The position numbers and the translations under genes are program-made. A model generated the notes under the pieces. It worked only from the letters and a program-made list of their open reading frames with translations. It made no database searches and was not told the origin of the DNA. This document shows, one piece after another, positions 37,245 to 44,893 of a stretch of 64,000 bases of DNA (positions within the stretch are counted from its first letter, which is position 1; every line of letters begins with the position of its first letter). Origin of the DNA: Shouchella xiaoxiensis (GTDB lineage: Bacteria > Bacillota > Bacilli > Bacillales > Bacillaceae_D); contig NZ_JAFBCV010000013.1 of assembly GCF_016907895.1 (NCBI RefSeq), positions 1 to 64,000 on the forward strand. The letters are read 5' to 3'.

Positions 37245-37697
37245 CTAAGAAATAATTTTTGCTTGGTTATTCTTTTGCAGCTGATGCACAACAGGTAACA
37301 ATTTTTTGCGAATTTTTTCAGTCATAAGTAGTTCACCATTTGGTTTTAAACATAAATTATTATCTGGAAACGAAGCACTTGCTCGTAAGCATCCAATTTC
37401 TCGTACCCACATTTGCATAATGCCATGGTGTACTGCAGAACCGTTCGTGCTAATAAAAACAATTTCTTTATGATTTAATCCTTGCTCTTTTAAATTTAAT
37501 ACCAATTTTCTAAAATGCTGGTATGGCTCTTTATATGCAGGAAGAACAAATATAAGTGTCTTAGCCGATTGAATCGTCTTAAAGCTTGTGTAATCCTCCA
37601 CATTTATTTCCGCGTAGGTTGTTGAAATATGGCGTTTAATTGCTTTTGCAACGCCAAAAGCTTGCTTTGAATCACCCACAATTAAAACCGTTTTCAT
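37245..37697 (-). CDS. Flavodoxin-like protein of unknown function
   Basis: A 150-residue protein. 'TVLIVGDSKQAFGVAKAIKRHI' at the N-terminus and 'SAKTLIFVLPAYKEPYQHFRKLVLNLKEQGLNHKEIVFISTNGSA' fit a flavodoxin/NADPH-dependent FMN reductase-like alpha/beta fold, with the phosphate loop at residues about 7-14. It has two Cys near 'REIGCLRAS' and 'NNLCLKP'. The ATG at 37697 has AGGTGA eight bases upstream; an ATG 31 codons earlier would add an implausible hydrophobic stretch. No named family is recognised. In B. subtilis yqhV occupies this position between efp and spoIIIAA. Confidence 0.55.
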   Translation of the reverse strand: MKTVLIVGDSKQAFGVAKAIKRHISTTYAEINVEDYTSFKTIQSAKTLIFVLPAYKEPYQHFRKLVLNLKEQGLNHKEIVFISTNGSAVHHGIMQMWVREIGCLRASASFPDNNLCLKPNGELLMTEKIRKKLLPVVHQLQKNNQAKIIS

Positions 37698-37862
37698 TAC
37701 TCTTCTCACCTCTCCTACAAAACACATAATTATTATCGGAATTAAAATTAGTTTACTGTAAGTTTTAGCTTTCTGCAACAGCTTTTTCAATAAGAATAAG
37801 AAAAATCAACACACACCTAACGAATTATTGCTATACTGTACAAAATAACTTAGGTAAAGTGA

Positions 37863-38420
37863 GTGTCTATTGTGACTAAACAAGAGCGACCTTTAATTGA
37901 GCGAAACATCATTTTAGTAGGTTTTATGGGCGTTGGAAAAACAAGCATTGGTAAGAAGTTGGCCCAGAAGATGTATCGCGATTTTGTAGATGTGGATCAA
38001 GAGATCGAAGACCAAGAAAAGATGTCTATTTCTGATATATTCAAAACGAAAGGAGAGCATTATTTTCGAAAGCTCGAAGAAGAGATTGTGCTATCTACCT
38101 GTGAACAAAAACTAAAGATCATTTCTCTTGGTGGTGGTGCGTTTACACAGGAGTCGATTAAAAACCGCTGCCTAGCTGACGGTCTTGTTATCTATTTGGA
38201 TATAGGGTTTCAATCGTGGAAAGACCGAGTCCATCTACTCGTGGATAGCCGCCCTATCTTACAAGGAAAAACAATAAATGAACTTGAGCATCTTTATTAT
38301 GAAAGAAAAGATGCCTATGCACGTCATCACTCTCGTTTTTTAACCGACTCATTTAGTGTCGATGATGCTGCCGACTATTTAAAAGAATCACTCCAGCTTG
38401 CTTACGAAATGGAAACATAG
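37863..38420 (+). CDS. aroK: Shikimate kinase
   Basis: A 185-residue kinase that phosphorylates shikimate at O3 in aromatic amino acid synthesis. Walker A is 'GFMGVGKTSIGKKLA' (about 20-34), the shikimate-binding Asp is in 'FVDVDQEIE', and 'SLGGGAFTQ' is the substrate glycine loop; the lid Arg lies in 'DSRPIL'. It starts at GTG; a second in-frame GTG three codons later (37872) is equally possible. It is the only plus-strand gene in this part. B. subtilis has aroQ (yqhS), not aroK, near efp. Confidence 0.88.
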   Translation: MSIVTKQERPLIERNIILVGFMGVGKTSIGKKLAQKMYRDFVDVDQEIEDQEKMSISDIFKTKGEHYFRKLEEEIVLSTCEQKLKIISLGGGAFTQESIKNRCLADGLVIYLDIGFQSWKDRVHLLVDSRPILQGKTINELEHLYYERKDAYARHHSRFLTDSFSVDDAADYLKESLQLAYEMET

Positions 38421-38422
38421 TA

Positions 38423-38460
38423 AAAAACCACGCTTAGTTAATAGACTAAGCGTGGTTTTT
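38423..38460. terminator. Bidirectional terminator between aroK and efp
   Basis: AAAAACCACGCTTAGT and ACTAAGCGTGGTTTTT form a perfect 16-bp stem with loop TAATAG, between convergent genes. Confidence 0.95.
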
Positions 38461-38469
38461 ATGTTCGGT

Positions 38470-39027
38470 TTAGCCTCTTGAAACGTAAGAAGCATTTCTT
38501 GTATCGATAATTAATTTATCTCCTTGGTTAACAAAGAAAGGCACTTGAACGGTTAAGCCTGTTTCAACAGTCGCCGGCTTTGTTCCACCAGAAGCTGTAT
38601 CGCCTTTAATACCAGGCTCTGTTTCAACAACTTCAAGCGTAACCGTATTTGGCACTTCAACACCAAGCGTTTCACTTTGATACGTTATGATATGAACTTC
38701 CATATTTTCTTTTAAAAATTTCAATTCGTATTCAATTTGATTGGCTTGGAGCTCAAGTTGCTCATAAGACTCGTTGTCCATAAACGTATGTGTGTCACCA
38801 CTCGCATATAAATACTGCATGCGTCTATTCTCAATATGAGCCTTGCCTACTTTCTCTCCTGCACGAAACGTTTTTTCTTGAATTGCACCTGTTCGAAGAT
38901 TGCGCAACTTCGTCCGGACAAACGCTGCACCTTTACCTGGTTTAACATGTTGAAAATCCATAACTTGCCAGATGCCATTTTCCACTTCAATTGTTAATCC
39001 CGTTTTTAAATCGTTAACTGAAATCAT
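38470..39027 (-). CDS. efp: Elongation factor P
   Basis: A 185-residue, three-domain tRNA mimic that rescues ribosomes stalled on polyproline. The loop '[10 protein letters not shown]' places Lys32 at the tip, the residue that is 5-aminopentanolylated in B. subtilis. The C-terminal OB domains end '[16 protein letters not shown]'. Just downstream of yqhT, as usual in bacilli. Confidence 0.96.
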   Translation of the reverse strand: MISVNDLKTGLTIEVENGIWQVMDFQHVKPGKGAAFVRTKLRNLRTGAIQEKTFRAGEKVGKAHIENRRMQYLYASGDTHTFMDNESYEQLELQANQIEYELKFLKENMEVHIITYQSETLGVEVPNTVTLEVVETEPGIKGDTASGGTKPATVETGLTVQVPFFVNQGDKLIIDTRNASYVSRG

Positions 39028-39108
39028 ATTTATTCCTCCATCTACACTCTTTTTGCCGTATTAACTATACCATAGCTTTCTACAACTGTCTTATATTCCT
39101 ATAGAATA

Positions 39109-40179
39109 TTAGTTACCGACATAGATTAATTCTTTGGATGAATAGGTGAGCGTCTGGTTCCCGTCTTTTGTAATAACAATATCATCCTCAATTCGTGTAC
39201 CACCTACACCAGGTACATAAATTCCCGGTTCAACCGTCACAACCATACCCGGTTGTAAAATAACTTCAGAAGTTTTAGCAAGCCCTGGACCTTCATGGAC
39301 TTCCATGCCAAGCCCATGCCCTGTGGAGTGTCCAAAATTCTCCCCATAACCTTTTGCCTCAATATAATCACGCGTAAGAGCATCTGCTTCTCTTCCTGTT
39401 AAGCCAGGCTTAATGCCTTCCATTCCTAACTGTTGCGCTACCCGCACCGTTTCATAAATCGTTTTAAGCTCATCAGATATCTCTCCGACAGCTAATGTTC
39501 TGGTTAAGTCCGAGCAATACCCGTTGAAATAAGCACCGTAGTCAAGGGTAACGAGTTCACCCGACTCAATTTTTTTAGCTGATGCTACACCATGTGGCAA
39601 GGCTGAACGGTATCCAGACGCAACAATAATATCAAAAGACGATGAAATGGCTCCTTGTTTTCTCATAAAAAATTCAAGTTCATTTGAAACATCAAGTTCT
39701 GTTATACCAGGTTTAATAACACCTTGAATATATGTAAACGCATCGTCAGCTATTTTCGCTGCTGATTTCATTATTGATAGCTCTTCTTCTGATTTAATCA
39801 ATCGAAGAGACTCAACAAGTTGAGCAACCGGTATTAACGTACAGTCTGACAATAAACTATTGAACTGCTCAAATTCTCCATAGGTTAATTTGTTCTTTTC
39901 AAAACCTAATCGTTTAATGTTTAATCGTTTTGCCTGATTTGCAATTTCTTGTGCTAATGTGCCTGACTGTTTAACGATTTCGCAAGCTTTGACTTGCTCT
40001 TCCGCCTGATCTGTATAGCGGAAATCTGTAATAAATAAAGCTTCCTTCTCAGTTAGAAGCACGGCACCAGCAGTACCAGTAAAACCAGTTACGTAACGTC
40101 TGTTTATCCCACTAGAAATTAACAGCCCGTCAATTTCATTTTTTGCTAGCATACCTTGTAACGATTGAACAATTGACAT
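39109..40179 (-). CDS. yqhT: Xaa-Pro aminopeptidase family protein YqhT
   Basis: A 356-residue M24 metallopeptidase. N-terminal creatinase-like domain (1-125), then the pita-bread domain with the dinuclear metal ligands in order: Asp in 'TLDYGAYFNGYCSDLTRT', His in 'GHSTGHGLGMEVHEGP', Glu in 'TVEPGIYVPG' and Glu in 'RIEDDIVI'. It cleaves an N-terminal residue linked to proline. Next to efp, a factor for proline-rich translation. Confidence 0.93.
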   Translation of the reverse strand: MSIVQSLQGMLAKNEIDGLLISSGINRRYVTGFTGTAGAVLLTEKEALFITDFRYTDQAEEQVKACEIVKQSGTLAQEIANQAKRLNIKRLGFEKNKLTYGEFEQFNSLLSDCTLIPVAQLVESLRLIKSEEELSIMKSAAKIADDAFTYIQGVIKPGITELDVSNELEFFMRKQGAISSSFDIIVASGYRSALPHGVASAKKIESGELVTLDYGAYFNGYCSDLTRTLAVGEISDELKTIYETVRVAQQLGMEGIKPGLTGREADALTRDYIEAKGYGENFGHSTGHGLGMEVHEGPGLAKTSEVILQPGMVVTVEPGIYVPGVGGTRIEDDIVITKDGNQTLTYSSKELIYVGN

Positions 40180-40235
40180 AAAAATCCCTCATCCCTCTAT
40201 GTGATAAGGAAATTGTAGCACAATTCAGCAGCTCT

Positions 40236-40739
40236 TTAAACGGACTTCTCATTGTTAGCTGCATAGTTTTGTTCAGAATACTCATACGCAATGGAATAGC
40301 CAATAAACAATCCGTAAAGTAAAAACAGACAAAGCGTTGTAATAATTGTATTAAATGTATAGCTTTGAATCGGTTTAAGCTGATCAATGAAAGGATTTAA
40401 AAAATAAAAAGTTAGAACCCATAGCAAGGCACCAAATCCAATCCCCGGCCACATGCTATTTACTTTTTGTAAGCACCACTTGTAAATAAATGCTATACCA
40501 ACTGATAGAAAAGCGATTACAGCTATTCCAATTACCTGACCCCAGTGTCCAGTTTTCCAATCTCCTAGTGCCCAAGGAAGCAACACAAATGAGGGGCCTA
40601 CTTCTGTTAGATGAAAATAATAAGAGAAGTAGCCAATTCCGGACCAAATTAGGCCACCAAAAAACCCTATTAGAACAACTTTCATTGTATATCCCATTTG
40701 TTTTTCTTTAATAATTTTTTTATCCATTTGACTTTCCAT
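40236..40739 (-). CDS. yqhR: Conserved membrane protein YqhR
   Basis: A 167-residue protein with four membrane segments (about 18-40, 62-85, 95-112, 128-150) and a charged cytoplasmic start. Position before yqhT and the topology fit B. subtilis YqhR, whose function is unknown. GGAGG is seven bases before the ATG. The gene aroQ (yqhS), which separates yqhR from yqhT in B. subtilis, is absent. Confidence 0.8.
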   Translation of the reverse strand: MESQMDKKIIKEKQMGYTMKVVLIGFFGGLIWSGIGYFSYYFHLTEVGPSFVLLPWALGDWKTGHWGQVIGIAVIAFLSVGIAFIYKWCLQKVNSMWPGIGFGALLWVLTFYFLNPFIDQLKPIQSYTFNTIITTLCLFLLYGLFIGYSIAYEYSEQNYAANNEKSV

Positions 40740-40936
40740 AAAAACACCTCCAGTATCAAGTATGCCCAGCTAAAAAAAATAAATGAACATTCTATTTGGC
40801 TTATATGAATCCTACTGAAATGGCATACTATGAATAATAAGAAAATATTTTATTATACTTGCTCGCTCCATTGGAAAAGATTTATAATTTAACTGAGGCG
40901 AGTACTTATAAAGTCAATTAGAAAGGGGCGTTTCTT

Positions 40937-41344
40937 ATGAGGAAGATGGTTCAAATTCTCTTACCGCTTTTTCTCATTCTTGCTGTTATTGGCATTTTAA
41001 GTAACATAAGCGGGTTCTTTAGCGTTATCGGCATTACCGTTACGATTGGCTTGCTTTTCTACCTTGGTTATCGATTCTATTTATCAAAACGATACCGTGT
41101 TCCTATGTTTTCAAAAACAAAAAATGGACCATCACGAGCGCAAATGAAAAAAGCGCAGCGCACAAGCACAGCCAAGAGTGCTCCTAAGAGCAAGACTCAA
41201 AACTTCCCTAAGAATAAGCGCCAATCCGAACTTAATCAAAGAGGATTAAAGAAAGTACCAAAGCGGCGATCTGCACCTCATCTAAAAGTAATTGAAGGCA
41301 AGGGCGGAAAACCAACAACAAAAACCAATAAGAAAAAAGCATAA
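40937..41344 (+). CDS. yqhP: SA1362/YqhP-like small membrane protein
   Basis: A 135-residue protein with two N-terminal membrane helices (about 5-24 and 28-46) and a long, strongly basic Lys/Arg/Ser/Thr-rich cytoplasmic tail without hydrophobic core, probably disordered. It resembles the SA1362 family (YqhP in B. subtilis), function unknown. AGAAAGGGG precedes the ATG. It diverges from yqhR and converges with yqhO. Confidence 0.75.
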   Translation: MRKMVQILLPLFLILAVIGILSNISGFFSVIGITVTIGLLFYLGYRFYLSKRYRVPMFSKTKNGPSRAQMKKAQRTSTAKSAPKSKTQNFPKNKRQSELNQRGLKKVPKRRSAPHLKVIEGKGGKPTTKTNKKKA

Positions 41345-41350
41345 AGAACG

Positions 41351-41374
41351 AGCGCACCTTATGGGTGTGCTCTT
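41351..41374. terminator. Short hairpin between yqhP and yqhO
   Basis: GAGCGCACC pairs with GGTGTGCTC (one G-T pair) in the narrow gap between convergent stop codons. T runs are short (CTTT), so confidence is moderate. Confidence 0.55.
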
Positions 41375-42270
41375 TATCCACTCCACTGAGTTAAGAATTC
41401 AGTTGTTTTTGCTGCTCCAAGCGCAATCATTCGGTCTTTTTCAGCTTCCGTCAACGAAAAATCCGTTGCTTTAATTTCTTCCATTGGTATAAATACGATA
41501 TTTTTTGCATGCTCCGCTCGAATATAGCGCACATCGTGTGCACTAATCATTGTTTCAAAAATTGCTTTGTATAAATCAAGAGCATTTTTTACTTTATGAG
41601 TTGGACGTTCATCAATTTGCGGTGATAATTGAAAGCCAATCACTGGCCTTTTCCACGTCCCATTTCGACCATCTTTAAAAAGCCACATCGGGAAATTACT
41701 TAATAAGCCTCCATCGACAATATATGAAGGAGGGCTTCCAACCGCTTTATTATGAAGCTTGACAGGCTCAAAAAAGAACGGGATGCTGCAGCTCATCCGA
41801 ATGGCTCTTGCCACACTAAAGCGTTCTGGATTAATACCGTACTTCGGCAAATCATCTGGTAATACAACCATTTGACCTTTAGTAATGTCGGATACAACAA
41901 CCTTAAGTGCCCCTGGCGGAAGATCGCCAAACGAATTTATTCCTTTCTGATTTAAGAACGTTTTAATCCAAGCCTCTAATTTATCCCCTTTATAAAGACC
42001 CATTCTAAAGTATAAGTTAATCCATTTTGCTACTTTAAATGGCAACAGAGACATTCGATCATCTTTTAAAGAAGCTACATTTAATTCGTCTAACAATTGT
42101 TTGATTTCATGCGCCTTATAACCAGCCATTAAAAGAGCACCGACAATTGACCCAGCACTTGTGCCTGCAATGCGCTCAAACTCAAGTCCTTTTCGCTCCG
42201 TCGTTTCAATTGCGCCAATAAAGGCAAATGCTTTTACACCACCACCAGCGAAGACTCCATCGACTTTCAT
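41374..42270 (-). CDS. yqhO: Patatin-like phospholipase YqhO
   Basis: A 298-residue hydrolase of the patatin/RssA type. The oxyanion loop 'GGGVKAFAFIGAI' (about 9-21), the nucleophile elbow 'GTSAGS' and the catalytic Asp in 'YIVDGGLLSNFPMW' make up the Ser-Asp dyad. It is probably a cytoplasmic or membrane-associated lipid acyl hydrolase. Its start is preceded by AGGAGGG, which abuts the 28-bp palindrome at 42283-42310. Confidence 0.88.
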   Translation of the reverse strand: MKVDGVFAGGGVKAFAFIGAIETTERKGLEFERIAGTSAGSIVGALLMAGYKAHEIKQLLDELNVASLKDDRMSLLPFKVAKWINLYFRMGLYKGDKLEAWIKTFLNQKGINSFGDLPPGALKVVVSDITKGQMVVLPDDLPKYGINPERFSVARAIRMSCSIPFFFEPVKLHNKAVGSPPSYIVDGGLLSNFPMWLFKDGRNGTWKRPVIGFQLSPQIDERPTHKVKNALDLYKAIFETMISAHDVRYIRAEHAKNIVFIPMEEIKATDFSLTEAEKDRMIALGAAKTTEFLTQWSG

Positions 42271-42282
42271 TCCTATCGCCCT

Positions 42283-42310
42283 CCTCTTCCCACATATATG
42301 TGGGAAGAGG
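42283..42310 (-). promoter_or_regulatory. Perfect 28-bp gapless palindrome upstream of yqhO
   Basis: The arm CCTCTTCCCACATA is followed directly by its exact reverse complement. It lies 13 nt upstream of the yqhO ATG, touching the SD, and downstream of the mntR terminator. No T tract follows. As DNA it would be a symmetric operator; as RNA the hairpin would hold the SD region. It does not look like an MntR box as I know it. Confidence 0.6.
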
Positions 42311-42329
42311 ATTTTCTATGAGAATAATA

Positions 42330-42363
42330 AAAAAGCAGCTTCTTATGTAAAGAAGCTACTTTT
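42330..42363 (-). terminator. Terminator of mntR
   Basis: On the minus strand AGCTTCTT pairs with AAGAAGCT, followed by GCTTTTTTATTATT. It overlaps the mntR stop codon. Confidence 0.85.
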
Positions 42364-42787
42364 CTTGATCCGCATCGTTTCGTTTCTGGACAGCGCGTAA
42401 ATCTGAAATTCGCTCGTTCTTTTCTTGAAAATATTGAACGAGATCCCCAATTCGGTCAATCGCATCCCAGCTTATGTGATGCTCAATTCCCTCTACGTCT
42501 TGATAGATATGTGATTCATCTACCCCAATGATTTGCATAAAATCTTCAAGTAGTTCATGGCGATAGACTAAGCGTTTTCCAATTTTGTTGCCTTTAGCAG
42601 TTAAAACAAGTCCTCTATATCTCTCGTACACAAGATACTCACTTTTATCAAGCTTTTGTACCATCTTTGTAACAGATGAAGGGTGCACTTCTAGCGCTTC
42701 AGCAATATCAGATACACGTGCGTAACCTTTTTCTTCAATTAACATATAAATCCGTTCTAAATAATCCTCCATGCTTGGTGTAGGCAT
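42356..42787 (-). CDS. mntR: Manganese transport regulator MntR
   Basis: A 143-residue DtxR-family repressor of Mn uptake. The Mn ligands Asp8 and Glu11 ('MEDYLERI'), His77 ('YRHELL') and the cluster '[10 protein letters not shown]' (Glu99, Glu102, His103) are all present. The winged helix '[24 protein letters not shown]' is almost the same as in B. subtilis. The ATG giving MPTPSMED has GGAGGGAG just upstream; a longer frame to 42811 would swallow it. Confidence 0.95.
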   Translation of the reverse strand: MPTPSMEDYLERIYMLIEEKGYARVSDIAEALEVHPSSVTKMVQKLDKSEYLVYERYRGLVLTAKGNKIGKRLVYRHELLEDFMQIIGVDESHIYQDVEGIEHHISWDAIDRIGDLVQYFQEKNERISDLRAVQKRNDADQEK

Positions 42788-42863
42788 AGACTCCCTCCAA
42801 TCAAAAAACAAAAAACAACCATCTTGTTTAGTTTACTATAAACTGAAGGGGATCACCACGGTA

Positions 42864-43889
42864 TTAAGTAAAATACTCGATTTTTGCTTGCGGAAAGAAG
42901 CGATCAATGTATTCTGTTAATGTGTTTTTAAGATCACCTGCTTTATCATCTTGATAAACATACTTACCGCGTCCATACCTGCCCCACTTGTATTTTCTTT
43001 CCTCTTCTTCCATTTCAAGCTTTGATTTAGGATAGCGTTTTTCTATTATACGTTTGGCTGTTTTAGTAAATCGATGTTGGATCATCTCAAATGTAAGATC
43101 CTTTTTCGCGTAAGGTGGTAAAATGGCCTCAAGGCGCTCAAACAGCTCTAAATAGCCCTCTTCCCAACCCTCATGCCAGATTATCGGAGCAACGATAAAT
43201 CCTAAAGGATAATCAGCTTTTGCTACTTTTCCAGCAGCTTCTATTCGTTCCAAAAAGCTTGAGGTTCCTGGTTCAAAATATTTAATAACATGAGCAGCAT
43301 TAACACTGAAACGAAAGCGCGTATTGCCATTATGCTTTGCATCAAGCAAATGATCGACATGATGGTATTTTGTTACAAATCGGAGGCGACCATAGTCTTT
43401 TTGCCCAATAAATTCAATTGTCTCTTTTAAAGAATGTGTTAAATGATCAATTCCCACAATGTCAGAGGTACATGCCGCTTCAAATCTTGTTAATTCAGGT
43501 GCTCTCTCCTTCATATACGTTTCAGCAGACTCATATATATCATCAAGGTTTACATATGTGCGGATATATGGTTTATCTCCAAGTGTTGTTTGTAAGTAAC
43601 AATAATGACAGTGGCCCATACAGCCCGTAGCAAGTGGAATTGCATATTCGGCTGACGGCTTAGATGTATCAAACTTTAACGTTTTTCGTACGCCTACAAC
43701 AAGTGTTGATTTAGCATTACGGTACTTTTGATTGTCGTTTTTTCCAGGAATGTTTCGTACTTGGTTATGAGAAGTGGTTTCTCTAATCTCGACTCCTTCA
43801 GCTTTAAACTTCTCATATAATTTTTTTCCAAGCGGATAATCAAGCGCTCGCGGTTCAATATAGACTAATTGTGGATAAAACGGTCTCAT
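42864..43889 (-). CDS. splB: Spore photoproduct lyase
   Basis: A 341-residue radical SAM enzyme that repairs the thymine dimer 5-thyminyl-5,6-dihydrothymine (spore photoproduct) in UV-damaged spore DNA during germination. The cluster motif is Cys90-x3-Cys94-x2-Cys97 ('GCMGHCHYC') and the conserved hydrogen-donor Cys is Cys140 ('EAACTSD'). There is no splA gene next to it, unlike the B. subtilis splAB operon. It sits alone, divergent from dat. Confidence 0.95.
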   Translation of the reverse strand: MRPFYPQLVYIEPRALDYPLGKKLYEKFKAEGVEIRETTSHNQVRNIPGKNDNQKYRNAKSTLVVGVRKTLKFDTSKPSAEYAIPLATGCMGHCHYCYLQTTLGDKPYIRTYVNLDDIYESAETYMKERAPELTRFEAACTSDIVGIDHLTHSLKETIEFIGQKDYGRLRFVTKYHHVDHLLDAKHNGNTRFRFSVNAAHVIKYFEPGTSSFLERIEAAGKVAKADYPLGFIVAPIIWHEGWEEGYLELFERLEAILPPYAKKDLTFEMIQHRFTKTAKRIIEKRYPKSKLEMEEEERKYKWGRYGRGKYVYQDDKAGDLKNTLTEYIDRFFPQAKIEYFT

Positions 43890-43959
43890 TTAGACAGTCC
43901 CTTCTTATGAATATGGCTTTATTCTGCATCTTTATTTATCGAATTATCCATCCTATCCA

Positions 43960-43988
43960 TTGACAAATAGGCAATGATTACGGAAAAT
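43960..43988 (+). promoter_or_regulatory. Possible sigma-A promoter of dat
   Basis: A perfect TTGACA -35 element (43960-43965), a 17-nt spacer and a poor GAAAAT -10 element, about 38 nt upstream of dat. Confidence 0.4.
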
Positions 43989-44025
43989 GGTATTGAAAAA
44001 ATGAAAAAGAAGCGGGGGCACACGT

Positions 44026-44880
44026 ATGAACCACCTATTATTGAATGACTCGATCGTCCCTGAATCAGATGTTGCTATTTCATATAAAGACCGTGGCTAT
44101 CATTTTGGCGATGGTGTTTATGAAGTAGTGCGCGTTTACGAAGGGGCATTTTTTACACTCGATCCACATATTGATCGTCTGTATGAAAGCGCGAACCAAA
44201 TTGACATGTCTCTACCTTTTTCAAAAGAACATTTAAAAGCCAATTTAGAAGCGTACAAAACTAAAGAGCAACTTGAGAATGGCTCTATTTATCTCCAAAT
44301 TACACGAGGAGAAGCTGAACGAAATCACCTTTATACCCGTGAAGAAGAGCCAGTACTGTTAGGATTTGTTCTTCCAGACCGACCACCAACTGATGCCTCT
44401 ACTGTGGGTATAGCTGCCTATGTCACTGCGGATGTCCGCTGGCTAAGATGCGATATTAAGAGCATTAACTTACTCGGTAACGTAATGGCAAAACGCAAAG
44501 CAACCGATCACGATTGTGGCGAGGCGATTTTGTATCGCGAAACAGCTGTTACTGAAGGGTCCACTTCGAATCTATTTTTAGTTAACAATGGAACGCTTTA
44601 TACGCATCCGGCTGATAACTATATTTTGAACGGTATTACTCGAAGAGAGGTCATTGCTCTTGCTCATGAATTAGGGATTGATGTTGTCGAAGAACCGTTT
44701 CCAAAAGAAGTTCTTGCCCATGCAGAAGAAGCCTTTATTACAAGCACTTCAATCGAGATTACGCCTGTACACTCTTTCAAAGGAGATGTGGAAGCCACTT
44801 TGAAAGTAGGTCCACTCACGAAAAAATTGCAACAAGCGTTTACAGAACGTGTTCAAAAAACAAGAAGCGCCTCTATTTAA
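44026..44880 (+). CDS. dat: D-amino acid aminotransferase
   Basis: A 284-residue fold-type IV PLP enzyme that makes D-glutamate/D-alanine from 2-oxo acids. PLP lysine is Lys145 in 'CDIKSINLLGN'. The N-terminal 'YKDRGYHFGDGVYEVVRVYEG' and the PLP-phosphate loop 'TEGSTSNLFLVNNG' are typical, as is 'NGITRREVIAL'. It supplies D-amino acids for peptidoglycan. Its stop codon overlaps that of helD on the other strand. Confidence 0.93.
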   Translation: MNHLLLNDSIVPESDVAISYKDRGYHFGDGVYEVVRVYEGAFFTLDPHIDRLYESANQIDMSLPFSKEHLKANLEAYKTKEQLENGSIYLQITRGEAERNHLYTREEEPVLLGFVLPDRPPTDASTVGIAAYVTADVRWLRCDIKSINLLGNVMAKRKATDHDCGEAILYRETAVTEGSTSNLFLVNNGTLYTHPADNYILNGITRREVIALAHELGIDVVEEPFPKEVLAHAEEAFITSTSIEITPVHSFKGDVEATLKVGPLTKKLQQAFTERVQKTRSASI

Positions 44881-44893
44881 GAGAGCGCTTCTT
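44862..44893. terminator. Bidirectional terminator spanning the dat and helD stop codons
   Basis: AAGAAGCGC pairs with GCGCTTCTT (further pairs TCT/AGA inside). The two overlapping stop codons (44877-44880) lie in or next to the loop, so the hairpin arms are coding for both convergent genes. Confidence 0.75.

Noticed and set aside
40864-40914. Imperfect inverted repeat upstream of yqhP (TTGCTCGC ... GCGAGTA)
   Set aside because: Arms are imperfect and the spacing is long; nothing supports an operator or RNA structure.
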